From NCBI RefSeq assembly GCF_014207565.1, contig NZ_JACHGJ010000003.1, forward strand, positions 297,944-361,943: a stretch of 64,000 nucleotides of DNA, given 5' to 3'. The notes under the pieces were generated by a model. It did no database searches. It saw only the letters and a program-made list of their open reading frames with translations, and was not told where the DNA came from. Of the stretch, positions 26,101 to 35,316 are shown in pieces (position 1 is the first letter of the stretch; every line of letters starts with the position of its first letter). Position numbers and translations under genes: made by a program. This DNA comes from Spirochaeta isovalerica (lineage in GTDB: Bacteria > Spirochaetota > Spirochaetia > DSM-2461).

Positions 26101-26196
26101 GGTACTCATAAAAGAGAGGACGCTGAATATGAGAAGGGATATCATCGATATGATGACAATGGCCGGATGCTTAACGGCGAAGCGGGAAATTTTCAT
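23170..26196 (-). CDS. RND-family efflux transporter permease
   Basis: Inner-membrane resistance-nodulation-division transporter of 1008 aa with the usual twofold layout: TM1 near residues 12-33, a large periplasmic loop, six helices around 335-530, a second loop and the last helices at about 850-1000. Conserved segments are F-L-K-N-I-R (start of the TM2-6 block), V-G-M-V-V-D-A-S-I-V-I-M-E-N-I (TM4 with proton-relay Asp) and N-N-A-I-I-L-V-D-Y. It takes up protons to drive drug, solvent or lipid export. It overlaps the adaptor gene by one base (26196), so both are translated together. No TolC-type outer channel is in the window. The lack of other partners leaves the substrate open. Confidence 0.93.
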   Translation of the reverse strand: MKISRFAVKHPAIVIISMISLLIFSVLSFMSTPIAFIPDVNMPMYHVITVYPGADADRVNDEVSILLEKQLATLSGLDSISCKSSDSLSIIELEFSDDVNADTVLPSIREKINRIKSDLPEGLSGEPFILLMEASNASPILSFIMDSPMTEDQQTLFAEDMVVPALSSIKGVANAEVIGGRKNEVRITLDSGRMEALDLSVLGVSRIIGSNNRSLPAGSVEYRGKSLVVETAGNFQSLDDLKRLIVGSRAGSPIYLGDVADIELLPPVEDSLLIADGEETILIKLYRRDGEDVLKIIREAKEILSGLADERTDVDAFNYIQDESRVTFNAVWSISKSLLLGIVLAFVVIFLFLKNIRFALYISVSLPLSILFSMIGLKLAGLSLNLLSLAGLTVAIGMVVDASIVIMENIHKHMSEGLDKKTASIKGAMEMGNAVLASALTTISVFIPMLFLKGIVGIFFGNIAITIILSLTASLIVSLIVVPFLSAHLPGTSGEKEHNWLDKLSDLYKSGLEKMLDKKSFIFTFAAAVLIISGLSLQTLGMNVFPSLDTGEIEIHLEYPAGYTLGKSREKTDEIEKIIRDRVEGIETMFFEISPGRATGSVLLVQADRREKSTHEINKILTAEINSSVTDVKALFFNGGLDTLITYATGGRGYIVDLYSPDFEELELASETVENIIRQDPSVYYADNSAGADNMKLKFVIDPYRIGQLGLSTYEAAATGTVLYLGDTVGTYRDGEVIRDITLISDLHEQPLTSDTMNRMHLLNSMGSNISYSSFSEMEMERTPEAVSRENRLYHASITGYYFGEDVTAIDKRMNSKLEEIAFPSTITRGTGGTAGMLEDELPGMITVLLIALFLVYAVMVIQFEKFRQPFIIIAAYPFSLIGLVFGLNLFGSVLSFIAFLGLIALSGVVVNNAIILVDYTNLLRREKEMTIREALLESAGSRLQPILMTTLTTMLGVLPMALGRGNGAEMYAPLGQVILGGMFTSTFITLFFIPALYEFLERKKTSS

Positions 26197-27248
26197 CAGT
26201 TCGCGCTCCCGCCGATTACCCTGACTTCCTGGCCCTCACTTAAAAAATGCTGCCCCTCCACAATAAAAGCCTTGTCGGCCAGGTCGCCGGAAATGGCGAA
26301 CCACTCGTCTCCGTTGAAAATTTCTCCGGGAGTGAGGGAGTGTACCAGATTCTCATCATCCACATACCACAATTGTCCCTTTCTGGTTAGGGCGCTATAG
26401 GGAAGGGATATCTGATCATCTCTTTTGTCGAGGATGAAACTCACTTCCATATACATTCCGGGAACAAGTTGTCCGCTGTCTTCAAGCTTGACTGTCACCT
26501 GAAATTTCATGGTGCCCGGAGATATGAAGGGAGACACATATTCTATTTTTCCCCGATAGATTTTCTCTTTGTCGCCCGATCTGTACACTTCCACGGCGAG
26601 GTTTCCCTTCTTCTGAAAATACTCATAATACTTTTCCGGTATGTCAGCCTTGATTATCTTTGAGTCCCGGGTGGCAATGGACATAAGATTGACCTGAGAG
26701 GATACCAGGATGCCCGGCTCCACATTGACGCGCTGAACGATTCCTTCAATGGGAGATTTAACGCGGCTGTATTCGTACTGGACTCTGGCCAGTTCATACC
26801 GGGATTCCGTCGCCTTGTAATTGGTTTCCACTGTCTGGAACTGCTGTTCGCTGATCAGGCTCTTTTCATACATGGTTTTGTAGCGGTTCATATCATCTCT
26901 GGCCAGATTAAGGGCCGACTGGGCCTGCTGGAGATTCAGAAGGAGGCTTTCGTTTTCCAGAACGGCGATCAGCTGTCCCGCTTCAACTCTCTGCCCCTCT
27001 TCTACGGGAACCGATTGAAGGACCCCTACGGCCTGAGGATATACGGCAACAGTATGGTCGCTTTCCACAAAACTCCGGAAACTGATTCTTTTTTCCAGAG
27101 TTCCGCTGCGGGGATTCATGGTGACGACCGGGACTTTAATCTCCTCAATCATCTGCTCCTGTTCGCGGTTTCCGCTTTTCCAGGTGAAAAAGATGATACC
27201 GGTCAGAACCAGGACCATTACAATAGATAACTGAATCCGAATACGCAT
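26196..27248 (-). CDS. RND efflux periplasmic adaptor (MFP) subunit
   Basis: Membrane-fusion protein of 350 aa linking the RND pump to an outer-membrane channel. Signal anchor at about residues 7-24; lipoyl/biotinyl half-motifs P-V-E-E-G-Q-R-V-E-A-G-Q-L and V-K-S-P-I-E-G-I-V-Q-R-V; alpha-hairpin between (about 95-150); C-terminal beta-barrel domains. GGAGG Shine-Dalgarno at ATG 27248. First gene of the efflux operon, divergent from a NarL-type kinase/regulator pair and preceded by three TTTGTCA repeats that may be the regulator's sites. Confidence 0.93.
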   Translation of the reverse strand: MRIRIQLSIVMVLVLTGIIFFTWKSGNREQEQMIEEIKVPVVTMNPRSGTLEKRISFRSFVESDHTVAVYPQAVGVLQSVPVEEGQRVEAGQLIAVLENESLLLNLQQAQSALNLARDDMNRYKTMYEKSLISEQQFQTVETNYKATESRYELARVQYEYSRVKSPIEGIVQRVNVEPGILVSSQVNLMSIATRDSKIIKADIPEKYYEYFQKKGNLAVEVYRSGDKEKIYRGKIEYVSPFISPGTMKFQVTVKLEDSGQLVPGMYMEVSFILDKRDDQISLPYSALTRKGQLWYVDDENLVHSLTPGEIFNGDEWFAISGDLADKAFIVEGQHFLSEGQEVRVIGGSAN

Positions 27249-27264
27249 ATGAGCCTCCGCTTCT

Positions 27265-27329
27265 ATACTATTAAATTGCCGGGAGGCTCCCCAGAGCCGT
27301 TTGTCACTGTTTTTGTCACCTCTTTGTCA
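27265..27329. promoter_or_regulatory. three TTTGTCA direct repeats upstream of RND operon
   Basis: TTTGTCA at 27300-27306, 27312-27318 and 27323-27329, steps of 12 and 11 bp (about one helical turn). On the minus strand TAGTAT (27270-27265) is a plausible -10 for the efflux operon with no good -35, which puts the repeats at about -42 to -71, a typical activator position. The divergent response regulator is the obvious candidate binder. Confidence 0.5.
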
Positions 27330-27366
27330 TATTCGGGGAAAATCTGTTTTATCAGAGGTTAGGTGA

Positions 27367-27375
27367 TGCTAGAAT
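27367..27375 (+). promoter_or_regulatory. extended -10 promoter of histidine kinase gene
   Basis: TGC-TAGAAT at 27367-27375 forms an extended -10 box; six bases later lies ATG 27382. A leaderless transcript is predicted. The -35 region is poor. Confidence 0.45.
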
Positions 27376-27381
27376 CGGTAT

Positions 27382-28644
27382 ATGAAGACAATCAAACTGG
27401 AGCCGGGATGGCTGAAAATATACGGAGCCATCCACGGGTTGAAGGTTCTCTACTACATGATAACTCTTCTTTCTTTTTTTACGGAGAGCTTCACGCTCTG
27501 GACCAAATCCTTCCCCTTTCATGTAGCCCTGATTCTGCTTCTGATCAATATTTTCCTTCTTGCCCTGCCCATGCTCCGGCCCTTTTTCAGAGGGAACAGG
27601 CTCCGGTTTTATCTGGCTTTTCTGCTGGCCTGGGATTTCTTTCTTATTCTGGCTGAATATTATTACCATCTGGCTTATCTCTACAGCGACAGGTATTTCC
27701 TCTCGGCTATCGGCATTATGCCGCCCTATCTGTCAGCGCTGGTTCTTCTTATGCTCGTCGCATGGCAGTATCGCCGGCGGATGTTTATTCTTATAGTCGT
27801 ACTCCGCATGGTTCTGTCGATATACATCATCTCCCTTTTAAACGAACTTGAAGGATTGAAATGGATTATCTGGACTCTCTTTGAAACGGCAAGCCTTTTT
27901 ATAATGGGCGGAATTGTCTTTTTTCTGGTCAGCCAGCTGAAAAAACAGCGGGAGGATCTGAAGTCCATGAACAGGCAGATCACGCGGCACGCCGCCACGG
28001 CGGAGGAATTGGCCGTCAGCTGGGAGAGAAACCGGCTGGCCCGGGAGCTTCACGATACGCTGGCCCACAGCTTCAGCGCCCTGGCTGTCCAGCTCGAAGC
28101 GTGCCGCAGGTTTTTGGAACAGGATAGGGATAAAGCTAAAAAATTCCTGGAGGAAGCCCATAAGATTACGGTTGGCGGTTTAAATGATACCCGTGCTGCT
28201 CTGAAGGAGCTGCGTTCCGCTCCTCTGGAAGAAATGGGACTTGTTCTGGCTTTACGAGAGGCTGCCGTGAAAGCGGCGGATCGTTGCGGAGCGGAACTTG
28301 AGCTGGATCTCCCCGAAGCCGCCTTATGTACCATCCCGGAAAGAGAGGAGCAGATGATCTACCGCATTGCCCTTGAAGCTCTGGAGAATGCTGTCCGCCA
28401 TTCCGGGGCTTCTCATCTTTCGTTCAAATTCAGTTTCTCCTCCGGTTCCTTCTGTCTGAAGATTTCCGACAGGGGGCAAGGTTTTGATGCGGGGGAGCCG
28501 CATGAGGGAAAATGGGGGCTGATCGGCATGGCAGAACGCGCCGGACTGATAGGAGCGGTATTTACTGTTAAGTCTCGCTCGGGGCAGGGGACGGAAATTA
28601 TTCTGGAAAAGTCAGGGAGCGATTATGAAAATTCTCATTATTGA
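27382..28644 (+). CDS. NarL-type sensor histidine kinase
   Basis: Two-component sensor of 420 aa. About six hydrophobic helices in the first 190 residues form an integral membrane sensor without a large periplasmic loop. Then come a HisKA_3 dimerisation domain with R-E-L-H-D-T-L-A-H-S (phospho-acceptor His in E-L-H-D) and a HATPase_c domain (E-A-L-E-N-A-V-R-H, D-R-G-Q-G-F-D, G-L-I-G-M-A-E-R). The gene overlaps the response regulator gene by 20 bp, so the pair is one system. Kinases of this membrane-embedded type often sense envelope stress or act with transporters; here the divergent RND efflux operon suggests that role. Confidence 0.9.
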   Translation: MKTIKLEPGWLKIYGAIHGLKVLYYMITLLSFFTESFTLWTKSFPFHVALILLLINIFLLALPMLRPFFRGNRLRFYLAFLLAWDFFLILAEYYYHLAYLYSDRYFLSAIGIMPPYLSALVLLMLVAWQYRRRMFILIVVLRMVLSIYIISLLNELEGLKWIIWTLFETASLFIMGGIVFFLVSQLKKQREDLKSMNRQITRHAATAEELAVSWERNRLARELHDTLAHSFSALAVQLEACRRFLEQDRDKAKKFLEEAHKITVGGLNDTRAALKELRSAPLEEMGLVLALREAAVKAADRCGAELELDLPEAALCTIPEREEQMIYRIALEALENAVRHSGASHLSFKFSFSSGSFCLKISDRGQGFDAGEPHEGKWGLIGMAERAGLIGAVFTVKSRSGQGTEIILEKSGSDYENSHY

Positions 28645-29278
28645 TGATCAGCAGGTCGTCTGCCAGGGGCTGGCAGCCATTCTCGGCAGCGAAGAGGATA
28701 TGGAAATCGCCGCACTGGGCGCCAACGGCAGGGAAGCCCTGGAACTGGCTGATGAAACCGGTCCCGATCTCATCCTTATGGATCTCAATATGCCGGTCAT
28801 GAACGGAGTTCTGGCAACTAAGGAAATTAAATCCCGGCACCCGTCCATTCCCGTTCTCATTTTGACCACATATGCTACGGACCAGTGGCTTTTCGACGCT
28901 CTGCGGGCAGGCGCTGACGGCTATCTTCTCAAGGATATCAGCAGTGAGCTCCTCATCGAGGCGGTCCGCCGGACAGTAAAAGGAGATTCCTTTCTCGATC
29001 CCCAGGTGACGGGGCGGGTTATGAAGGCTTTCGCCTGCGCCGGTTTCCCCATGGAAAAAAGCATCCCCGATGATTTTACTGATAGAGAGATGGATGTGCT
29101 GGAGCTACTGGTCAGGGGGCTATCCAATTCCCAGATTGCCGAAAGGGCCAATCTGGCGCCGGGAACGGTTCGCAATTACATAAGCCGGATTCTGCAGAAA
29201 CTGGGAGCGGAAGACCGGATACAGGCAGCTCTTCTCGCCGTTAAAAGAGGACTGGTCTCCTCCGAAAGGCCTTTTTGA
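28625..29278 (+). CDS. NarL/FixJ-family response regulator
   Basis: A 217-aa response regulator: receiver domain with the phospho-acceptor in L-I-L-M-D-L-N-M-P and switch Thr in L-I-L-T-T-Y, and a C-terminal LuxR/NarL helix-turn-helix (T-D-R-E-M-D-V-L-E-L-L, then S-N-S-Q-I-A-E-R-A and G-T-V-R-N-Y-I-S-R-I-L). AGGGAG precedes the ATG inside the kinase gene. Likely phosphorylated by the upstream kinase and likely acting on the divergent efflux operon through the TTTGTCA repeats. Confidence 0.93.
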   Translation: MKILIIDDQQVVCQGLAAILGSEEDMEIAALGANGREALELADETGPDLILMDLNMPVMNGVLATKEIKSRHPSIPVLILTTYATDQWLFDALRAGADGYLLKDISSELLIEAVRRTVKGDSFLDPQVTGRVMKAFACAGFPMEKSIPDDFTDREMDVLELLVRGLSNSQIAERANLAPGTVRNYISRILQKLGAEDRIQAALLAVKRGLVSSERPF

Positions 29279-29353
29279 GAAATCCCGACCCGACGGGTGC
29301 TCAAATCCTCATTTTCAGTCCATAATGGAGTTATTAAAAAAAGAGGAGCCTTT

Positions 29354-30796
29354 ATGAGCAAAAACTATACGCAGCAGCTGCTCGATCAGCTGGAAGATAT
29401 AAACCGGATCCCCCGGAAGTCGGGAAACCGGGGGCCTATTACTGAATATTTTAAAAAATGGGCAGCGAAACAGGGCTTCGCCTGCCGGGAAGACCATGTC
29501 CAGAATCTGGTTATCGAAGTTCCGGGAACAAAAGGGTATGAAAACTCTCCCGTCGTCGTCCTTCAGGGCCATACCGATATGGTCTGTGAGAAAACGCCCG
29601 AATCCGCTCATGATTTTTCGAAAGATCCCATCGAACATGTTATCGAGGGAGACTGGCTGACCGCTAAAGACACCAGTCTCGGCGCCGATAACGGAATCGG
29701 TCTGGCCATGGCCATGGTCGCAGCTACCGATGACGCTATTGCCCATCCTCCTCTGGAGCTGTTGTTCACCACTGACGAAGAAGTTGGACTGTGGGGAGCC
29801 GATGAAATAAAACCGGATTTTTTCAAAGGGCGGATCATGATTAATCTCGATTCGGAAGAGTTGGGGATTTTTACATTGGGTTGCGCCGGCTCAGTCGTCA
29901 GCCATATCGATTACAAAATGGAGACTACAGGCTGTGCGAGGACTCTGACAGGCCTGACTCTCAAAGTCGGGGGATTTCGCGGCGGACATTCCGGCCAGGA
30001 TATTCATAAAGAGAGAGCTAATGCCACTGCGGAACTGATTCGCGGGCTGGAATGGCTCAGCCGGGAAACGCCTATCCGTATTGCTTCCCTTTCAGGCGGC
30101 TCGGCTATGAATGCCATTTCCCGTTCCGCCGAAGCCTTGATTGTTGTTCCCGGAGAAAAAAAGAACGCCGTTGAAACAGCATGGTCCCAGTTCGGCTCGA
30201 TGATAGCTGCAGAAAACAATGTGGTGGAGACAAGCGCCTTCGGGGTCGCCAAGGAAAGCGCTGTTCCCGAAAAAGCTTTTTCAGAAGATGACAGCCGCTC
30301 GCTGGTGGAGAAGCTGAGGCTCGTTCCTCATGGCGTCCTCCATATGAATGCCGAATTGCCGGAACAGCTTGAAACCTCGCTCAATTTCGGAGTTCTCCTG
30401 ACAACGGAAAAGGGAATCCGCATCACAACCATGCAGCGGAGCGCCGTAAAGTCGAGACTCCAGGAGATTACCGACCGAGTTGAGACTTTTGCCCGCATCA
30501 CCGGTGGAAAGTACACTCTGGAAATCTTCTCCGATCCCTGGCAGCCCGACTGGAAGAGCCCTCTGGTCGCCAAGAGCTGTCAGATCTGGGAAGATATGTT
30601 CAAGAAAAAACCGCTACTGGAAGTGACCCACGGCGGTCTGGAATGCGGTGTCATCGGTAATCTGATCGGCGGAATGGATATGATCTCTTTCGGACCGGAT
30701 ATCGAGGATCCCCATTCTCCTGACGAGAAACTGCGAATATCTTCTGTGGAGCCGGTATTCGGCTTTCTGATAAAACTGCTCGAAGAGCTTAAGTGA
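29354..30796 (+). CDS. pepD: aminoacyl-histidine dipeptidase (PepD)
   Basis: Cytosolic M20C di-zinc peptidase (480 aa) that cleaves Xaa-His and other dipeptides. Zinc-ligand motifs: V-L-Q-G-H-T-D-M-V, G-A-D-N-G-I-G (bridging Asp), T-D-E-E-V-G-L, and G-L-E-C-G-V-I near the C-terminus; R-G-G-H-S-G is the dimerisation-domain histidine motif. AGAGGAG precedes ATG 29354; the frame continues upstream to 29297 but without a ribosome site. It overlaps or abuts a second peptidase gene downstream, suggesting a small operon for intracellular peptide recycling. Confidence 0.93.
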   Translation: MSKNYTQQLLDQLEDINRIPRKSGNRGPITEYFKKWAAKQGFACREDHVQNLVIEVPGTKGYENSPVVVLQGHTDMVCEKTPESAHDFSKDPIEHVIEGDWLTAKDTSLGADNGIGLAMAMVAATDDAIAHPPLELLFTTDEEVGLWGADEIKPDFFKGRIMINLDSEELGIFTLGCAGSVVSHIDYKMETTGCARTLTGLTLKVGGFRGGHSGQDIHKERANATAELIRGLEWLSRETPIRIASLSGGSAMNAISRSAEALIVVPGEKKNAVETAWSQFGSMIAAENNVVETSAFGVAKESAVPEKAFSEDDSRSLVEKLRLVPHGVLHMNAELPEQLETSLNFGVLLTTEKGIRITTMQRSAVKSRLQEITDRVETFARITGGKYTLEIFSDPWQPDWKSPLVAKSCQIWEDMFKKKPLLEVTHGGLECGVIGNLIGGMDMISFGPDIEDPHSPDEKLRISSVEPVFGFLIKLLEELK

Positions 30797-30807
30797 GGCA
30801 AAGCTAT

Positions 30808-32352
30808 ATGAATCCTATTGAAGAAATATTGAATCAATTTAAAGAAGTTCCACTGGAAGCGGACCTGGAATCGCTTCCGGAAGATGTCCGCTCCGCATTG
30901 CCTTACATCCGTCAGGCTATGGACCTGGTTACACGAATCTTTCTGAGACAGCAGCACGAACACCTTCCCGAACACTACGATTCAGTCATGAAAGGCGAAG
31001 ATGAGTGGAGAAAGCGTTTCTACGAGCTCTTTAAAGGACCGTGGAATCAGTTGACCGACTTTAAATCGGAATATCCCGATGTGAACAACAGAAGCGCCGG
31101 CTGCGCCTTCTACCCCGAAGACTGGGCTAACGCGAAGATTAAGAAAACCGTTGAGGCCATGAGCGGCCCTGAAAAAGAAGCGGCCATGGATACATACACC
31201 GTGCTGCGTGATAATAAGGGCAAACTTGAGGCTATCCCCTATCATGTCTATTATGCCGAAGAGCTGGGTGAAGTCTTTGATCTGCTCGAAAAAGCCGCTG
31301 ATATGGTGGAACACGAAGGTCTCAGCTCCTATCTTATCAACAGGGCGGAAGCGCTGGTAAGCGGTAATTACAGGGAAAGCGATGCCGAGTGGGTCCGGCT
31401 CACCGACAGCCCTGTTGATCTGGTTATCGGGCCCTATGAAGTATATGCCGATGCCCTTTTAGGTGTGAAAGCCACCTATGAGAGCATGCTTATGGTTGTA
31501 GACCGGGAAAAGGGAAATGCCCTGAAAGAGATCGAAAGTAATCTGGAGAATCTGGCCGCGGTTTTTCCTGTTCAGTCGGGAGCGAAAGCCGCTGTGGGCG
31601 GTGTGGCTCCCATCGTCGTCGTAGACCAGATATACTCCGGGGGAGAAGCGGCTCAGGGCGTTATGGCTGCCGCATTCAATCTCCCTAACGATGCCTGGGT
31701 CCGCGGTAATGTGGGCTGGAAGCAGGTGATGCTCCACAATGTCATGAAAGCGAAATTTACAGTCGGCACAAAAGAGATCGCAAAAAAGGTTATGCACGGA
31801 GGAGAAAATGTCGATTTCGACCCCATGTTCACCTTTGTCCTGCTCCATGAAATCAGTCACGGTCTGGGACCGGCTTATAGGGCTGACGGCAGAGAGACCG
31901 CCAAATGCATCGGTTCATCCTACGTGGCGATCGAAGAGACGAAAGCCGATACGGGAGCACTTTATCTCATTCTGAAACTGGGCGGGCAGTACGGCATAAA
32001 CCGGTATGACAGCGAAGTCCTGCTTAAAACCTACCTGGCCGGCCTGTTCCGGTCCATGCGCTTCGGCGTTCACGAGGCCCACGGGAAAGCCAATGTCATT
32101 CAGTTCAACTGGTTGAAGGAGAAAGGTGTTATTACCAGAGACGGCGACCGCTTCGCCATCAATGCGGAAAACATACAGAATGTGGCGGAGGAACTGCTGG
32201 TGAAGGTCTGTACCATCGAAGCAGCCGCAACACCGGAAGAAGCCGAGGATTTCCTCAGGGAATACGGCACTCCGGGAGAAGATATTCTCAATGCCATCGG
32301 GAAGCTGAGCGATATTCCGACTGATATCAAACCTGTCTTTCCCGAGTTCTAA
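30808..32352 (+). CDS. M49-like zinc metallopeptidase
   Basis: A 514-aa protein resembling the M49 (dipeptidyl-peptidase III / NUDT3 C-terminal) family. Zinc motif L-L-H-E-I-S-H-G-L-G-P is followed about 30 residues later by A-I-E-E-T-K-A-D-T-G-A, the Glu-bearing second motif. The zinc motif is HEXXH, as in the plant/bacterial branch, not the HEXXXH of animal DPP III. No signal peptide, so it acts on cytosolic peptides. Coupled to pepD: the frame opens with GTG at 30793 overlapping the pepD stop, but ATG 30808 with GAGG upstream is more likely. Assignment is by motif only. Confidence 0.75.
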   Translation: MNPIEEILNQFKEVPLEADLESLPEDVRSALPYIRQAMDLVTRIFLRQQHEHLPEHYDSVMKGEDEWRKRFYELFKGPWNQLTDFKSEYPDVNNRSAGCAFYPEDWANAKIKKTVEAMSGPEKEAAMDTYTVLRDNKGKLEAIPYHVYYAEELGEVFDLLEKAADMVEHEGLSSYLINRAEALVSGNYRESDAEWVRLTDSPVDLVIGPYEVYADALLGVKATYESMLMVVDREKGNALKEIESNLENLAAVFPVQSGAKAAVGGVAPIVVVDQIYSGGEAAQGVMAAAFNLPNDAWVRGNVGWKQVMLHNVMKAKFTVGTKEIAKKVMHGGENVDFDPMFTFVLLHEISHGLGPAYRADGRETAKCIGSSYVAIEETKADTGALYLILKLGGQYGINRYDSEVLLKTYLAGLFRSMRFGVHEAHGKANVIQFNWLKEKGVITRDGDRFAINAENIQNVAEELLVKVCTIEAAATPEEAEDFLREYGTPGEDILNAIGKLSDIPTDIKPVFPEF

Positions 32353-32378
32353 ATTATCCGTTCAGAGGGGGAACCGCT

Positions 32379-34301
32379 TCACCGTTGAATCGGCAGATTT
32401 ATGGTAAAAACGGTTCCTTCTCCCAAACGGGATTTGACGAACAATTCACCATTATGCGTTTCGGTAACGATAAAATAAGAGACACTCAGTCCCAATCCCG
32501 TTCCGAGACCTTCAGCTTTAGTCGTAAAAAAGGGTTCGAAAACTTTTTTACGGATTTCCTCACTCATTCCCGGACCGTTATCCTCTATTTCGATGGAAAT
32601 CATATTTCTGTCTTTAAGTAAGGCCGTCCGAATGATGAATCTATGGGTCTTTTCCGGTTCTCCCTGCATGGCCTGGGCACCATTCCTGAGCAGGTTGAGA
32701 ATGACCTGCTGGATTTTGCTGCTTTCGCAAACGAGAGGAGGAAGATTCCCGCAGTAGTCTCTTTGAATTTCGATCTGCCGGAAATCATAATCTTTCTTCA
32801 GATCGTAATCCGTTACAGCGAGCTTGATGGTTTTGTCTATCAGTTCTTCCATATCCTGGCTTGATGCCCTGTCATTTCCCTTGCGGGAAAAACTCAACAT
32901 ATTATCGACTATTTCCGTTATCTGTCTGCCCGATGCAGCAATGGATTCAAACATTCTGGGAATGTCGCGGAGTTTCATGTAGTTTGACATTTTTTCGAGA
33001 TCGATTCCCGCTTCTTCCGCCTTAGTTGCATTGGCCGCGACAGAAGTTCCGCCCATCAGTCTTTTTTTCAATACCGAGATGGTCTGGATTATTCCGGCCA
33101 GAGGATTATTTATCTCATGGGCCATCCCGGCGGCCAGGCCGCCGACCGAAAGCATTTTTTCACTCTGTATCATGACATCGTGCATCATCACTTCATCGGT
33201 AATGTCACGAATAAGAATGACAGCGCCTTTAAGGTGCATATGTCTCTGGGGATAAATGGAATAGTTGTAGTAGCGTTCCCTGCCGTCATAAAGAACGCTT
33301 CTTTTCTCGATCTGCAGAGTTTTCTTTTCTTCCAGCACCGGTATGACCATATCGCTGGATAGTATTTCCGGGGGAAAGACATCGGAAAAAGCCGCTCCGG
33401 TCGCTTTGTCTGCCGTAACATCGGTAAACTGGGCTGTACTCCGGTTCCAGTGGGTAACGAGCCTGTTTTCATCTACAGCAATTACCATGGAACTGACCGA
33501 ATCGAGTATACTCTGCAGAAGCGACTGAAGATAGTTCATTTTCCTGAATCGCGTATCTAGCTCCGAAGACATGCTATTGACCGCTTTGGCCATTCTGCCT
33601 ATTTCATCATCTCCTTCGATATCGGAATGAACCTGAAAAATGCCCTTCTCAACGAGACTGAGGTTTTCCGTCAGTATATTGATAGGGCGGGCTATAGACC
33701 GTGACAGGATATAGGCGACAGCAAAGGCAACAAAAAAACCGGTAAGAACCAGGACCAGGGCGAACAGGAGAAACTCCATCGTGTGCCGGTTTATTTCTTC
33801 GAAACTGGTGATAAAACCTTTCTGATAGTGGGCGGCAATAGAATCAAAGAGATCGAAAAGACGGTTTTTCCGCTCCAGAAATGTATTCAAAGCGTCCGGG
33901 TGATCGGCCAGGTTCCTGTTTCCGCCGATCTGAGCCACCCATTTAGCATGGAGAAGGAATTCCTGAAAACGATTTCTCAAGTTTTGCGAGTCTTCGGGAG
34001 ATTCGCTGTGCAGTCTGGATAGAGACTCCAGTTCGTCATAAAAGACGAGTGCATGACCATCGATTGCACTTTCATCGATCCGGTCGGATCTGTTGAGAAG
34101 ATCCGTGAGAATTTCGCTGTAAATCAGATTGATTTCCAATCTGATCGTATTGATATGACGCTGGCTGCTGAAGATCTTTCCGGAAAGATCGTTGAGGTTC
34201 CTGTTGGAGTTTATGGAGTAAATCGTACCCGCCAGACCAACTGACATGAGAAATAAAAGATACAAACTGAAAGCGGCCAGAAGGCGGTTTTGAATTTTCA
34301 T
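32379..34301 (-). CDS. membrane sensor histidine kinase, HAMP-PAS
   Basis: A 640-aa kinase: TM1 (about residues 8-28), a helical periplasmic sensor (about 30-180), TM2 (about 185-210), HAMP, PAS ([17 protein letters not shown]), a His-kinase helix with [15 protein letters not shown], and an ATPase domain ([20 protein letters not shown]). The kinase core is a close paralogue of the one at 12638-13753, including the long loop with A-G-I-D-L-E. The lipoprotein gene just upstream (4 bases between) probably supplies a periplasmic sensing partner. No response regulator adjoins. Confidence 0.9.
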   Translation of the reverse strand: MKIQNRLLAAFSLYLLFLMSVGLAGTIYSINSNRNLNDLSGKIFSSQRHINTIRLEINLIYSEILTDLLNRSDRIDESAIDGHALVFYDELESLSRLHSESPEDSQNLRNRFQEFLLHAKWVAQIGGNRNLADHPDALNTFLERKNRLFDLFDSIAAHYQKGFITSFEEINRHTMEFLLFALVLVLTGFFVAFAVAYILSRSIARPINILTENLSLVEKGIFQVHSDIEGDDEIGRMAKAVNSMSSELDTRFRKMNYLQSLLQSILDSVSSMVIAVDENRLVTHWNRSTAQFTDVTADKATGAAFSDVFPPEILSSDMVIPVLEEKKTLQIEKRSVLYDGRERYYNYSIYPQRHMHLKGAVILIRDITDEVMMHDVMIQSEKMLSVGGLAAGMAHEINNPLAGIIQTISVLKKRLMGGTSVAANATKAEEAGIDLEKMSNYMKLRDIPRMFESIAASGRQITEIVDNMLSFSRKGNDRASSQDMEELIDKTIKLAVTDYDLKKDYDFRQIEIQRDYCGNLPPLVCESSKIQQVILNLLRNGAQAMQGEPEKTHRFIIRTALLKDRNMISIEIEDNGPGMSEEIRKKVFEPFFTTKAEGLGTGLGLSVSYFIVTETHNGELFVKSRLGEGTVFTINLPIQR

Positions 34302-34305
34302 ATTT

Positions 34306-35310
34306 CTATTCTAATAGAAAAAGATACCAACGAGGACCTTCTATGACTTTTTTATAGACTTTCTCCGGCTTTCCCGATATCGATATAACAAAATCCTCTG
34401 CTTCCCTTCCCTTGAGCCATAATTCTTTCATATGGGGCGAATTGGTTTTTTCCAGAACAAGATTGTCCGGCATTACCTGTTCATAAATATTGCTGTTATC
34501 TATCATATTGAGATACCGGAACGCTTCGGCATTCTCTACTCCCAGGAGATCGACAGCCCCGGAAGATATGGCGATAATCTGGGACGTCATTTCATCGACC
34601 AGCAGGTAGTTCTCTTCCGAATCGTCAAAAAACTTCTCCTTGATTGTGGATATTATTATATCTATTCCCAGGAACGCCTCCATAATATCCCCGTTATCTA
34701 CGGGCAGCATCAGATCCACCATGAAACCTTTTCCCGTCGTGTCCACATAGGGCGGCGTCCATTTCCATCGCCTATCGGGATTGTTTTCCCTGTTCAGCGT
34801 TTTCCAGCCCCCTCTGTCCATGATGTTCCGCCTGGGCGGGATGAAGGAGATAAGATCCGACCAGGGGTAGAATACAATCAGCGTGTCATAGGTTATAAGA
34901 TAAGTCTGGGTTATATAATCTGAATACTCGGCTTCGTTGACGAGCCATTGAAGGTGGGGTATGACGTTTTCCATGACTTTGACTTTGGTCATTTCTTTTT
35001 CACCAACGGGAAAATAACCGGAATAGAGAAATTTCCCGTGCCCCTGATCCACTGGATTATGATAGATCACATTCTCATAGAACTCATAAACGGCGTCGTC
35101 GTACAATCCCTTTTCATAATCTTCGGGATTTTCGAAATAAGGTCTGACTTTATCAGCAGTCTCCACAGCATAGCTTTCCATAGCTTTGATCATTAACGTT
35201 ATCCGTTCAGCCATTTCATCGGCCCGGACCTTTTTTTTATCAAAGGAACCGCAGCTGCTCAAAAGAAGCAGAATGGATATAAATACAGATACGTTTCTCA
35301 ATCCTTTCAT
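34306..35310 (-). CDS. lipoprotein with Cache-like sensor domain
   Basis: A 334-aa lipoprotein (signal ending L-L-S-S-C, Cys20). The mature part looks like an extracytoplasmic double Cache/PDC fold: long N-terminal helix, then strands with Y-L-I-T-Y-D-T-L-I-V-F-Y-P-W and T-P-P-Y-V-D-T-T-G-K-G-F-M-V-D (the P-Y-x-D-x-x-T-G pattern of Cache domains) and a distal sub-domain starting N-Y-L-L-V-D. No enzyme motif. It lies 4 bases before the kinase gene; the likely role is ligand sensing for that kinase. The ATG is exactly at the predicted +1 of a TTGCAT-17-TAGATT promoter. Confidence 0.72.
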   Translation of the reverse strand: MKGLRNVSVFISILLLLSSCGSFDKKKVRADEMAERITLMIKAMESYAVETADKVRPYFENPEDYEKGLYDDAVYEFYENVIYHNPVDQGHGKFLYSGYFPVGEKEMTKVKVMENVIPHLQWLVNEAEYSDYITQTYLITYDTLIVFYPWSDLISFIPPRRNIMDRGGWKTLNRENNPDRRWKWTPPYVDTTGKGFMVDLMLPVDNGDIMEAFLGIDIIISTIKEKFFDDSEENYLLVDEMTSQIIAISSGAVDLLGVENAEAFRYLNMIDNSNIYEQVMPDNLVLEKTNSPHMKELWLKGREAEDFVISISGKPEKVYKKVIEGPRWYLFLLE

Positions 35311-35316
35311 ACTACA

